NCBI GenBank assembly: GCA_003222135.1
Contig: QHUM01000050.1
Span: 1-64,000 of the forward strand
Direction: 5' to 3'
Source of the DNA: Gemmatimonadota bacterium
Lineage (GTDB): Bacteria > Gemmatimonadota > Gemmatimonadetes > Gemmatimonadales > GWC2-71-9
DNA length: 64,000 bases
Shown: one piece after another, positions 17,401 to 26,511 of the stretch
How the letters are laid out: every line of letters starts with the position of its first letter
Position numbering within the stretch: the stretch's first letter is position 1
Position numbers and translations under genes: made by a program
The notes under the pieces: model-generated
Told to the model about the DNA's origin: nothing
Databases searched by the model: none
What the model saw: only the letters and a program-made list of their open reading frames with translations

Positions 17401-17808
17401 GAGCGCCGCCGGCACTGCCGTCCGCTCCGCCGTGGCGCGCGCGGTCGTGACGAGGATGCGAACCCTGCCCGACAACAGCGCCTCGAGGGTCTCGATGCGC
17501 TCGCCCGCGATCTCGACGTGCGGCTCTTCTGCTCCGAGAGCCTCCCGTTGCGGATACAGCGCCGCCGCGTCTCCGGCGAGAGCGCGGGCGTCCGCGAGCC
17601 AGCGCTCGGCGTCCGTCGGCGTCGCCGTGACTACGACGAACACGCGTTGCGGGAGCCGGCGGGCCAGGGCAGCGACGAGGACTGCGGGACTGGAGCCGGG
17701 GAGTCCGGACACCGGGAGCCGGGACCCGGGGCCTGGGAGACCCTGGGAGAGCGCTCGGGTCGCCGGCAGCTCGTCGAAGCGGTCGACGAGAAAATCGAGC
17801 GGCATCAC
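14494..17808 (-). CDS. mfd: Transcription-repair coupling factor
   Basis: An 1104-residue Mfd, the ATPase that removes stalled RNA polymerase and recruits UvrA to damage. Domain order fits the family: UvrB-like N-terminal part (VRGGILDVYGFG), the RNA-polymerase-interacting CarD-like domain near residue 437 (PGDYVVHLEHGIGVYRG), helicase Walker A near 586 (GDVGYGKTEVALRAAF), DEEH near 688, motif VI-like QLRGRVGRSHRRAYCYL, and a C-terminal TRCF domain. The start is GTG 17808 or the next codon ATG 17805; the stop of the upstream gene overlaps both. Residues near 155 are encoded by a G/C-rich repeat also found upstream of uvrA. uvrA itself lies 42 kb away. Confidence 0.96.
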   Translation of the reverse strand: MMPLDFLVDRFDELPATRALSQGLPGPGSRLPVSGLPGSSPAVLVAALARRLPQRVFVVVTATPTDAERWLADARALAGDAAALYPQREALGAEEPHVEIAGERIETLEALLSGRVRILVTTARATAERTAVPAALDAMRLVLEAGLGARGQGVGGLTDVVNRLSAMGYARVPTVTEVAQFSVRGGILDVYGFGMAAPTRVEWSGDDIVSLRPFDLDSQRSGGERGELIERVTILPARSEELTGTVGAHHAAPLRRQCVLELLPTDALLVLAQESALEQEVDRAWAEAEHHLEIARRLGEEPPARAEIFLAPEQWRRALGAFSRIALDGPGEATRFPLAPPEPVDRDIKRLRRLVVAGPPTVILCDNDGQLERLEELLGAEVATLAIGALDGGFVLPSLRVLTDHEIFRRARRLRRPRRYREASPTAAARALQPGDYVVHLEHGIGVYRGIQTIAVGAEGGTLEVAVVEYEGGDRLNVPLYRLDQLEPYRAAGNGDAPPPKLHRLGATTWQRQRDKTRAAIRHMAAELLDLYARRQLATGFAFPPDTAWQRELESAFLYEDTPDQRRASEEVKRDMERARPMDRLLVGDVGYGKTEVALRAAFKAVQAGKQVAVLAPTTILAEQHGRTFRERLADYPVRIEVLSRFRNPSDTRRVVQGLERGDVDLVIGTHRLLSRDVRFHDLGLLIVDEEHRFGVRHKERLKALKLAVDVLTLTATPIPRTLHLSLAGLRDLTLLETPPKDRSPVLTFIEPWDDALIEEALARELDRAGQVYFVHNRIETIDTIAARVRALAPPRARIAVAHGRLKETELDDVMARFVRAEVDVLVSTMIVESGLDVPNANTMIVNRADQFGLAQLYQLRGRVGRSHRRAYCYLLAPDLVDADAEERLRVLEHHTELGTGYRIALRDLELRGAGNLLGGEQSGHAQAVGFDMYLRWLQETVDALKGDGGGTGKGMPPEVVLDRPAHLPDDYVADAAAKLDLYRRLARAERPCDIQAVREELRDRFGPLPDPAQRLLLVSELRALGAQAGLEMVLVKGDEARLTFRRDAHPRLAGLTAALDAVQFEAEVRRPVPLSLRLRRLGGEAIGPGLVRALTAVLQNPPD
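17342..17360. repeat. Relative of the aglD/uvrA spacer repeat, inside mfd
   Basis: The minus strand reads GGGGTCAGGGGGTCGGGGG. The left arm of the inverted repeat at 59509-59581 differs by a single G. In mfd it encodes a Gly-rich stretch (GQGVGG) in a poorly conserved linker. The match could be a dispersed repeat or a coincidence of low complexity. Confidence 0.4.
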
Positions 17809-19532
17809 TGGGCGCGTGTCGCGACCCCGAGCTCCACCCCGGCGACGAGCAGGGCGAGGGCGAGGAGCAGACCACTCATGTCGGTGCGGCGCGTGGCGGC
17901 GTACTGCTCGGCGGCGAACTGCGCTTCGTCCAGCAGCTCGGCGCCGATCGCCCGGCGCACCACGTCCGACGCGGCGGGCGTCAGATCCGACTCGCGCGCG
18001 TCGGGTGCGGACACGACCGCTCCAACCGTGTCGGCGCCATGCACCTGGAACGCGACGCCGGGAGGACCTTCCGCTTCCGTGATCGAAGCCTCGCCGCGCG
18101 CCAGTCGGTTCACGAGAGCGTCCACGAACGGCACGAACGCCGGGGACGCGGGCAGGGCCGTCCAGGTGGTGTCGAGACGGCTCCCAAGCAGCACCACGTC
18201 GCCCGCCCGCACGAGCCAGGGATCACCGTTCACGGTCGCGAGGATCGCCGTCGTGTCGCCCCCACCCCCGCCGAGCCGGTATCGGCGGGCGACCGGGATC
18301 CCGCTGATCCCTGCGACACCAGCGGTCGCGATCGGTCCCGGCGTCCCGGCGCCCCCGAACTGCCAGGCCACGCCGCGCGCGACCAGCGCACGATTCGCCT
18401 GACCGAGGAGCGCGGGATCGCTGGGTGGGAGCAGCACGGTCGTGCCCGCGCCGCCCCGCAGCCGCTCACCCACCGTAACGTCGCTGCCCTCGACGATCCG
18501 CTTCCCCTGTGTGAGCACGGCGAGCGCCGCCGCGACGAACAGCCCTGCTCCGGGATCGGCGCGCACGCGCGCCGGAAGCGCGACTCGCCACACGAACGCC
18601 CTGCGATCATCGGCCCGCAGCTCGTCGGGATCGAGCACCGCCTCTCCGATCCACCACCCCGGTGCCACGCTTGGAAGCGGTACCGTCGCGCTCGACCCGG
18701 GTGCGGCAAGCGCCCGGCCAACATCGTGACTCCGCCCCGCTGGACTGCCGGGCGCTCGCAGGCGCACCGTCACCGGCGCGGGGCTTCCACCGGGCGTGCC
18801 CACGAGCGTGATCGCGACCGCGCCGCCTGCAACCCGCGCTTGGGCGACGCCCCGGTTCGCCAGCGCCTCGCCGCCCGTGGCGGAGGCCAGCGCAAGCACC
18901 CGCACGCCGCGCGGGATGTCCGCCCGACCCTCCCCGAACGTCGTGCGCTGCAGATCGCTCACGACCGCCACCTCGCGCCCCGGCAAGGGTTCGGCGTCCA
19001 CGAGCCGACTCGCCTGCGCGACAGCCCCCGACAGATCGAGGCGCCGCCAGCCGGGCACGACGCTGTCCACGGTCGCAACTAGGGCGTCACGGGAGCCCAA
19101 ACGGGCTACGCCGTCCGCCAGCATCAGCCACAAGCGATCCCCCGCTGCGGCACGGGTGATGGCGCCGCGGGCCACGGTCTTCAAGCGCTCGATCAGCGGG
19201 CGTCCATCCACGACGGCGCCCGAGGAAGGAGAGTTGTCGAGAATGAGCAGGAGCGCTGTCGGCTCGTGGGCTCCCCCGCCGGCGGCACGACGCGACCGCA
19301 CCAGCGGCCGAGCGGCGGCCATGACGATCATTGCGATCAGCGCGGTCCGCAGCACCAGCAGGAGCAGGTGTCGTAGCTTGAGGCGCCGTGCGCTCTGCCG
19401 CTCGGCCTCGCTCAGGTAGCGGATCGGCGGGAACTCGGCTTCGGGGGGCACGCGACGCTCGAGTAAATGCAATAGCGCGGGGATCGCCGCCGCGGCGAGC
19501 CCGAGAAGTGCCAGCGGATGCAGGAACGTCAC
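17805..19532 (-). CDS. BatA/DUF58-associated membrane protein with vWA-like domain
   Basis: About 575 residues from GTG 19532, which overlaps the upstream DUF58 stop (GTGA). The N-terminus is the BatA-type membrane anchor: FLHPLALLGLAAAAIPALLHLLERR, then LRHLLLLVLRTALIAMIVMAAARPL. A von Willebrand A-like domain follows; its MIDAS-type motif LILDNSPSSG keeps the D-x-S-x-S pattern. The middle part is strand-rich, and the last helix is LLLALALLVAGVELGVA. The longer frame running to 20120 is rejected because it lies wholly within the DUF58 gene. Such proteins occur with MoxR ATPases and DUF58 proteins in envelope stress or metal-insertion systems; no MoxR gene is visible here. Confidence 0.8.
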   Translation of the reverse strand: MTFLHPLALLGLAAAAIPALLHLLERRVPPEAEFPPIRYLSEAERQSARRLKLRHLLLLVLRTALIAMIVMAAARPLVRSRRAAGGGAHEPTALLLILDNSPSSGAVVDGRPLIERLKTVARGAITRAAAGDRLWLMLADGVARLGSRDALVATVDSVVPGWRRLDLSGAVAQASRLVDAEPLPGREVAVVSDLQRTTFGEGRADIPRGVRVLALASATGGEALANRGVAQARVAGGAVAITLVGTPGGSPAPVTVRLRAPGSPAGRSHDVGRALAAPGSSATVPLPSVAPGWWIGEAVLDPDELRADDRRAFVWRVALPARVRADPGAGLFVAAALAVLTQGKRIVEGSDVTVGERLRGGAGTTVLLPPSDPALLGQANRALVARGVAWQFGGAGTPGPIATAGVAGISGIPVARRYRLGGGGGDTTAILATVNGDPWLVRAGDVVLLGSRLDTTWTALPASPAFVPFVDALVNRLARGEASITEAEGPPGVAFQVHGADTVGAVVSAPDARESDLTPAASDVVRRAIGAELLDEAQFAAEQYAATRRTDMSGLLLALALLVAGVELGVATRAQ

Positions 19533-20413
19533 GCGAGGAGGCGCAGCGCCATGCCGAACGGCAGGTCGGTCAGCACATGGTGATACCCGATCCCGTGGCG
19601 GCGGCAGGCGCTGCGCCACGCCGCTACCTCGCGGCGCACCGTCTCGCCATATGCGCGCGCCAGCTCGCGCGGCCGCACCACCACGCTCGCCGGAGACTCC
19701 GGATCCCGAAACCGTACTTCGGGAGGACCGGTCAGCTCGGCCTCTGCCGGATCCATCAGGTGGAAGACGATGACGTTGTGGCCGCGGTGGCGCAGGTAGC
19801 GGAGCGCAGTGAGCGCGAGGGCCCGGTCGAACAACAGGTCGGACACCAGGACCACCAGGCCGCGGCGCGCCAGCAAGCCCGTCAGACGCAGCAGCGCCGC
19901 CTCCGCGGCCGTGCCGCGACCGTCGGGCGTATCGAGCAGCCCGCGCACCAGGCGGGTCCATTGACCCGTCTTTACCCGAGCGGGGATAACCTGCCGCACC
20001 ACCTCGTCGAACGTGATCAGCCCCGTGGCGTCCCGCTGCCGGAGCAGAATCAGCGCCAGCGCCGCCGCGAGCCGGTCGGCGTAAGCGCGCTTCGTGAGCC
20101 TGCCGGGCGCGCCCCGCCACGCCATCGACCGGCTGGCGTCGACGAGCAGCATCGCCCGCAGGTTCGTTTCTTCCTCGAACTGCTTCACGAACAGACGGTC
20201 GGCCCGCGCCAGAATCTTCCAGTCGAGATAGCGCGGCTCGTCGCCCGGCTGATAGGCACGATGCTCCGTGAATTCCACGGAGAACCCTCGAAACGGCGAG
20301 CGATGGATCCCAGCCAGGAATCCTTCGACTACCCCCTGCGCGACGATCTCGATGCCGCCCAGACGGGCGACCTCCGCCGGATCCAGCAAATCGATGCGCC
20401 TGACCTCAGTCAT
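19529..20413 (-). CDS. DUF58 protein (vWA-like fold)
   Basis: A 294-residue DUF58 protein. Diagnostic segments are RSPFRGFSVEFTEHRAYQPGDEPRYLDWKILAR (residues about 38-70) and KQFEEETNLRAMLLVDASRSMAW, where DASRS is the MIDAS-like D-x-S-x-S. It ends with GIGYHHVLTDLPFGMAL. The family usually acts with a MoxR AAA+ ATPase and BatA/BatB membrane proteins. Here only the BatA-like partner follows (4-bp overlap), so a MoxR partner would have to be encoded elsewhere. ATG 20413 has no Shine-Dalgarno sequence, but a TAGCTT hexamer lies 9 nt upstream, consistent with a leaderless mRNA for this long operon. Confidence 0.88.
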   Translation of the reverse strand: MTEVRRIDLLDPAEVARLGGIEIVAQGVVEGFLAGIHRSPFRGFSVEFTEHRAYQPGDEPRYLDWKILARADRLFVKQFEEETNLRAMLLVDASRSMAWRGAPGRLTKRAYADRLAAALALILLRQRDATGLITFDEVVRQVIPARVKTGQWTRLVRGLLDTPDGRGTAAEAALLRLTGLLARRGLVVLVSDLLFDRALALTALRYLRHRGHNVIVFHLMDPAEAELTGPPEVRFRDPESPASVVVRPRELARAYGETVRREVAAWRSACRRHGIGYHHVLTDLPFGMALRLLA

Positions 20414-20422
20414 GGGTGGCGG

Positions 20423-20428
20423 AAGCTA
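20423..20428 (-). promoter_or_regulatory. Predicted -10 element before the DUF58 gene
   Basis: TAGCTT on the minus strand, followed by 9 nt and ATG 20413. No convincing -35 box and no Shine-Dalgarno sequence. The same hexamer and spacing occur before the flippase-like gene at 59492. Confidence 0.4.
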
Positions 20429-20585
20429 ATGAGCGGCCGAGTGTCCGGGCTAGAGGACAGTAAGCGCCGCGTGATCTCCGTCCCACCGCGGCAACATCCC
20501 ACTGCACGCCCACTTACGAGCCCTTTCCAGGAGGGACCCACCTGGCATGGTCCCTGCCCCTCGGAGGGGAGTCCGGAGGACTTTC

Positions 20586-21926
20586 ATGCTCGCAACCTTG
20601 GGTTTCTTGAGCCTGTTGACGGTGTCCGGTCGGGCGCCCACGCCCCAGCCGGCTTCCTTCTATTACCGTCCCCACGTCGAGGTTTGGACCAACCGCGGTG
20701 ACGATCCGTATGGCAGCGGGCAGGCGGCGCGGGTCTACTTCCGCACCGAGCAGGACGCCTATGTGACGATCCTCCGCGTCGACACGGACGGGCGGGTGCG
20801 TGTCTTGTACCCGCGCGAGCCGTGGGACGACAATTTCGTGCGCGGCGGTCGGGAATACGACGTGTTGCAGCGCTCCTCTCCTGACGCGTTCTACGTGGAC
20901 GACTACCCCGGGGTCGGCTACATCTTCGCCGTGGCGGCCGCGGATCCGTTCGTCTACGACGCCATCAAGAGCGAAGATCATTGGGATTATCGTCTCATTG
21001 CGGACGGGCGCGTGCGTGGCGACCCGTATACCGCCCTCACCGACCTCGCCCAGCGCATCGTGCCCGACGGGTACGCTGACTGGGACTACGACATCGTACC
21101 GTATTACGTGCAACAGCACTACGATTATCCCCGGTTCCTGTGCTACGACTGCCACACGTACGTGAGCTATCCGTACTGGAGTCCGTACGACTATAGCTGC
21201 GTCCGTTTCCGGATCGTGATGTTCGACGATCCGTACTACTACCCCTACCGCTACTCCGGCGGCACCCGTGTGGTATTCACGCGGCCCCTCAGGCCGGAGC
21301 CGCGGTTCATCTTCAAGGACCGGCAGGGTTCGAGCCTGTTCATCACGCGCGTGCCGCAACGGCCGGCGAACGACGACCGGCGGCGGGACGTCGGCGTGCG
21401 CGGGCGCGACCTAGGCGGCGGCACGATCCCGCCCCCGCGCATTCAGCCGCGGCCGCGTCCCATCACTGGCGGAGACGTGCCCGTGACCGAGCGCCCGCGG
21501 CAGCGCCCGCTCACCGGGGACCCACCGCGCAACGACGACGATGCCGTGGGGCGCCGCCGCCCGGAGCATCCGGACCATCCAGATCATCCGGACCGGCGCG
21601 ACCGTCCTGGCCAGTCTGACACGCCGAACCCTCCTGACCGGCGCGAGCGTCCGGAACGGCCGGTGCAGGAGGTGCGACCGGACGTGCCCCGGCCCGATCG
21701 CGCCCGGACCGAGCCACCCGCCGTGGTCGCTCCCGAGCGGCCGCGTAGCGAGCCGCGGCGCCCGGCGGAGAGTCGTCCGCAAAGCGTGCCGCCGGCACCG
21801 CCCCGGGTCCAGCCATCGGCTCCTCCGCCGGCGCCGCCGCGCAGTGAGCCGCGTGCCGAGCCGAAGCGGGACGCGCCGAAACAGCGCCCCCAGAACGAGC
21901 CGGAGCTGAAGCGGCGCAAGCCGTAG
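20586..21926 (+). CDS. Secreted DUF4384 protein with Pro/Arg-rich tail
   Basis: About 446 residues from ATG 20586, chosen because GGAGG lies 6 nt upstream and a signal peptide (LATLGFLSLLTVSGRA) follows directly; an ATG at 20547 is the alternative. After export, residues about 25-120 form a DUF4384-like domain (VYFRTEQDAYVTILRVDTDGRVRVLYP). A Tyr/Asp-rich middle follows, with CYDCHTY near residue 195. From about residue 270 the protein is a low-complexity Pro/Arg tail with short repeats such as HPDHPDHPDRRDRP. The tail may bind cell wall or surface polyanions (inference). It diverges from the DUF58 operon and is followed by a terminator. Confidence 0.75.
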   Translation: MLATLGFLSLLTVSGRAPTPQPASFYYRPHVEVWTNRGDDPYGSGQAARVYFRTEQDAYVTILRVDTDGRVRVLYPREPWDDNFVRGGREYDVLQRSSPDAFYVDDYPGVGYIFAVAAADPFVYDAIKSEDHWDYRLIADGRVRGDPYTALTDLAQRIVPDGYADWDYDIVPYYVQQHYDYPRFLCYDCHTYVSYPYWSPYDYSCVRFRIVMFDDPYYYPYRYSGGTRVVFTRPLRPEPRFIFKDRQGSSLFITRVPQRPANDDRRRDVGVRGRDLGGGTIPPPRIQPRPRPITGGDVPVTERPRQRPLTGDPPRNDDDAVGRRRPEHPDHPDHPDRRDRPGQSDTPNPPDRRERPERPVQEVRPDVPRPDRARTEPPAVVAPERPRSEPRRPAESRPQSVPPAPPRVQPSAPPPAPPRSEPRAEPKRDAPKQRPQNEPELKRRKP

Positions 21927-21947
21927 CCCGAGCCTCGCGATGGTGCG

Positions 21948-21990
21948 ACGCGCCCGGCCGTGGTTATCGACGGTCGGGCGCGTTAGCTTT
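21948..21990 (+). terminator. Hairpin terminator after the DUF4384 gene
   Basis: ACGCGCCCGGCCG pairs along all 13 positions (one G-T) with CGGTCGGGCGCGT around a 10-nt loop, followed by TAGCTTT. It lies 21 bp after the stop at 21926. Its position rules out the ATG at 21940 as the start of the next gene. The trailing TAGCTT (21984-21989) may double as the -10 box of the M28 gene. Confidence 0.6.
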
Positions 21991-22020
21991 CCGTCCCTTT
22001 CCTCCTGCGGAGTCGAAGCA

Positions 22021-23559
22021 GTGCGTCCACTGTTCGGTCTGAGCGTATGGCTCGTCCCGTGTGCCCTCGCGGCGCAATCGCCGGCGGCGGTGCAGCGGGC
22101 TGCGAACTCGATCACCGCGGAGGGAGTACGACACCACATCGGGGTGCTCGCGGACGATTCCATGCTCGGCCGAGCGACGCCAAGCCCGCAGCTCGAGCAA
22201 GTGGCGCGGTACGTCGCCGAGCAGTTCCGACGGTTCGGACTCAAGCCGGCTGGCGACACCGGCTATCTGCAACGTTATACCGTCGTGCAGCGGGTCGTGG
22301 ACACGCAGGCGAGCGCGATCCGCATCGCCGGCGCGGCACCCGCGACGCTGAGGCCGGGCACCGACGTGTATCTCCTCCGATTCACGCCCCTGCCGACGCG
22401 CGAGCTGAGCGGGCCGGTGGTGTTGTTCACGGGTACGCCCGACTCGGCGAATCCGCTCGCCGGGGCGGATGTGCAGGGGGCATGGGCGGCGATCATCGGT
22501 ACGGCGACGCCTCAGGGTATTGCGATCAATCCGGAGTGGGTGATGGCCGTGCTCCGCGCGGGCGCAGTGGGGTGGATGGTGGTCTCGAATCGCCCCGACG
22601 GGCAGTGGCAGAACCGGCTGGCCCGCACCAGCGCCCCCACCCGCACGGTCGAGGGCGTCACGGCGGATGCGGGGCCCGGCGCGGGCGCGTTCGAGATCCG
22701 CGACGCGACGGCGGCCGCGACCCTGGGCATCGATCCGCCGGCGCTGCGCGCGCAGACCAGCGGCTGGACCGCCCGCCGCCTCCCGACCGTCACGATCACG
22801 TATCTGGTGAAGGAGCGCGAGCTGGCCCGTGCCTCGGCGCCGAACGTGATCGGCGTGCTCGAAGGGAGCGATCCCAAGCTCAAGAACGAGTACGTCTTCT
22901 TCACCGGGCACATGGACCACATCGGGACCCCCGGGGCGGGCGAAGGCTGCGTCGCGAAGGGCGCCGACTCGATCTGCAACGGTGCCGACGACGACGCCTC
23001 CGGCACAGCGGCCGTGATCGAGGCGGCCGGAGCGTTTGCGCAGCTCGCCCCGCATCCCAAGCGCTCGCTCGCCTTCATGACCGTGAGCGGAGAGGAGCGC
23101 GGCCTGTGGGGCAGCCAGTTCTTCTCGGAACATCCGACGGTCCCGCTCGCGAATGTGGTCGCCGACTTGAATTCCGATATGGTGGGTCGCAATTGGAAGG
23201 ACACGATCGTCGTCATCGGTAAGGAGCACTCGAACCTTGGCGCCACGCTCAACCGGGTGGCGGCGGCGCACCCCGAGCTCCGGATGACGCCGATCGACGA
23301 TATCTGGCCGCAGGAACGCTTCTACTTCCGGTCGGATCACTACAACTTCGCGCGGAAGGGCGTCCCGATCCTGTTCTTCTTCAACGGCACGCACCCCGAC
23401 TATCACCAGGTGGGCGACTCTCCGGACAAGATCGACGCCGAGAAGGCATCTCGCATTGTCAAGCTCGTGTTCTACCTCGGCCTCGACGTGGCGAACGCCA
23501 CAGAACGGCCGAAGTGGAATCCCGACAGCTACAAGCAGATCGTGGGAGGCGCGAACTGA
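22021..23559 (+). CDS. Secreted M28-family zinc peptidase
   Basis: About 512 residues from GTG 22021. GGAG lies 8 nt upstream and the start opens a signal peptide (RPLFGLSVWLVPCALAAQ). A PA-type insertion (about residues 115-260) sits inside the peptidase fold. The di-zinc ligands are in order: FFTGHMDHIG (His), ADDDASGTA (bridging Asp), SGEERGLWGS (catalytic Glu and ligand Glu), DLNSDMVG (Asp) and FRSDHYNF (final His). M28 enzymes are aminopeptidases or carboxypeptidases acting outside the cytoplasm; here probably periplasmic. The longer start at 21940 is rejected because it would lie within the upstream terminator. It converges on rho with 3 bp between stops. Confidence 0.88.
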   Translation: MRPLFGLSVWLVPCALAAQSPAAVQRAANSITAEGVRHHIGVLADDSMLGRATPSPQLEQVARYVAEQFRRFGLKPAGDTGYLQRYTVVQRVVDTQASAIRIAGAAPATLRPGTDVYLLRFTPLPTRELSGPVVLFTGTPDSANPLAGADVQGAWAAIIGTATPQGIAINPEWVMAVLRAGAVGWMVVSNRPDGQWQNRLARTSAPTRTVEGVTADAGPGAGAFEIRDATAAATLGIDPPALRAQTSGWTARRLPTVTITYLVKERELARASAPNVIGVLEGSDPKLKNEYVFFTGHMDHIGTPGAGEGCVAKGADSICNGADDDASGTAAVIEAAGAFAQLAPHPKRSLAFMTVSGEERGLWGSQFFSEHPTVPLANVVADLNSDMVGRNWKDTIVVIGKEHSNLGATLNRVAAAHPELRMTPIDDIWPQERFYFRSDHYNFARKGVPILFFFNGTHPDYHQVGDSPDKIDAEKASRIVKLVFYLGLDVANATERPKWNPDSYKQIVGGAN

Positions 23560-23562
23560 CGG

Positions 23563-24630
23563 CTAGGACGATGCCGCCAGCAGCTCCGCGTTCGTCTTCG
23601 TCCGCCTGAGCAGCGCCAGCAGCACGTCCAGCGCCTTCTCCGGCGGGAGCCCCACCAGGCCCCGCCGCAGTTTTTGTTTGGCTTCCACGGTGGCCGGGTC
23701 GGCGAGCAGCTCCTCGCGCCGGGTCCCGCTCGCCGCGATGTCCACGGCGGGGTACAGCCGCCGGTCCGCGAGCTCGCGCGCGAGCCGCAGCTCGGCGTTG
23801 CCGGTGCCCTTGAACTCCTCAAAGATCACGTCGTCCATGCGGCTCTCGGTCTCGACGAGCGCCGTCGCGACGACCGTGAGGGACCCGCCGTCCGGAACCG
23901 CCCGCGCCGCGCCGAACAAGGCCTTGGGCTTGGCCAGTGCGTTGGAGTCGAGACCGCCGGACATGGTGCGGCCGCTCGATCGACCCGTGGTGTTGTGCGA
24001 GCGGGCGAGCCGGGTGAGCGAGTCGAGCACGATCACGACGTCCTTCCCGCGCTCGACCTGGCGGCGCGCGTGCTCGAACACCATGTCCGCCACTGCGACG
24101 TGCCGCTCGTGAGGGAGATCGAAGCTCGACGCAATCACCTCGCCTCGGCCCCAGTCGATCATCTCGCTCACTTCCTCGGGCCGCTCGTCGACCAGCAGAA
24201 TGAGCAGGATCGTCTCCGGGGAGTTCAGCGCCACGCCTTCGGCGACGGCCTGGAGCATCACGGTCTTGCCGGCCTTGGGCGGCGAGACGATGAGGGCGCG
24301 CTGCCCGAAGCCGAACGGACAGACCAGATCCACCACGCGCTGGATTTCCGCGGTGCGCGGACCCGAGGCGGCGGCCGTCTCGAGGGACAACGGCCGCGAC
24401 GGGTGGACCGCGCCGAGCTGCGCGAACTCCGGGCGGTCGGTGAGCGCGGCACCGGGCGGTGCGCCGTTGACGCCGAGCACGCGACCGTTCTCGAGCGTGA
24501 GCAGATCGCCTCGGCGCAAGCCGGGGAGGCGCACGGGCGGATCGCCCTTCGCGGGGAGATAGCTATTCGCCGCGAGCCGTAGGAAACCGCCTTTGGGGGC
24601 GGGGTCGAACCAGCCGGTGATGGAAGGCAA
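23563..24630 (-). CDS. rho: Transcription termination factor Rho, lacking the usual N-terminal helical domain
   Basis: A 355-residue Rho, against about 420 in E. coli. The ATPase core is complete: SPPKAGKTVMLQ (Walker A), LLVDERPEEV, VVIVLDSLTRLARSHN (Walker B), GGLDSNALAKPK (Q loop) and EEFKGTGNAELRL. The cold-shock RNA-binding domain is present but short (GGFLRLAANSYLP), and the Rho_N helical domain is absent. In the R loop, SGR replaces the SGK of E. coli. The start is TTG 24630, without a clear Shine-Dalgarno sequence; the frame stays open further upstream but offers no good start before it would overlap the lepA start. It diverges from lepA. Confidence 0.9.
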   Translation of the reverse strand: MPSITGWFDPAPKGGFLRLAANSYLPAKGDPPVRLPGLRRGDLLTLENGRVLGVNGAPPGAALTDRPEFAQLGAVHPSRPLSLETAAASGPRTAEIQRVVDLVCPFGFGQRALIVSPPKAGKTVMLQAVAEGVALNSPETILLILLVDERPEEVSEMIDWGRGEVIASSFDLPHERHVAVADMVFEHARRQVERGKDVVIVLDSLTRLARSHNTTGRSSGRTMSGGLDSNALAKPKALFGAARAVPDGGSLTVVATALVETESRMDDVIFEEFKGTGNAELRLARELADRRLYPAVDIAASGTRREELLADPATVEAKQKLRRGLVGLPPEKALDVLLALLRRTKTNAELLAASS

Positions 24631-24662
24631 GCACTGAAAGGTAACTACAGACGTCTGACGGC

Positions 24663-24668
24663 TATATT
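24663..24668 (+). promoter_or_regulatory. Predicted -10 element before lepA
   Basis: TATATT followed by 9 nt and ATG 24678. No Shine-Dalgarno sequence lies between and no clear -35 box upstream, which points to a leaderless mRNA. Confidence 0.5.
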
Positions 24669-24677
24669 CCCGTCCAC

Positions 24678-26477
<1,800 letters not shown>

Positions 26478-26511
26478 CCGCCGCTTGCTCCTGGTAGTAC
26501 ATCCAAGCACC

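Noticed and set aside
19533..20120. N-terminal extension of the BatA-like gene up to 20120
   Set aside because: The added 196 residues are low-complexity Arg/Gly/Ala sequence read in a second frame of the DUF58 gene; GTG 19532 gives the true membrane anchor and a GTGA overlap.
21540..21690. Tandem repeats (HPDHPDHPD and related) as a CRISPR-like array
   Set aside because: The units are 9 bp, coding and imperfect, inside the Pro/Arg tail of the DUF4384 protein; there are no spacers and no cas genes.
21940..22020. Earlier ATG start for the M28 peptidase
   Set aside because: It would lie inside the terminator hairpin of the upstream gene and place 27 residues before the signal peptide.
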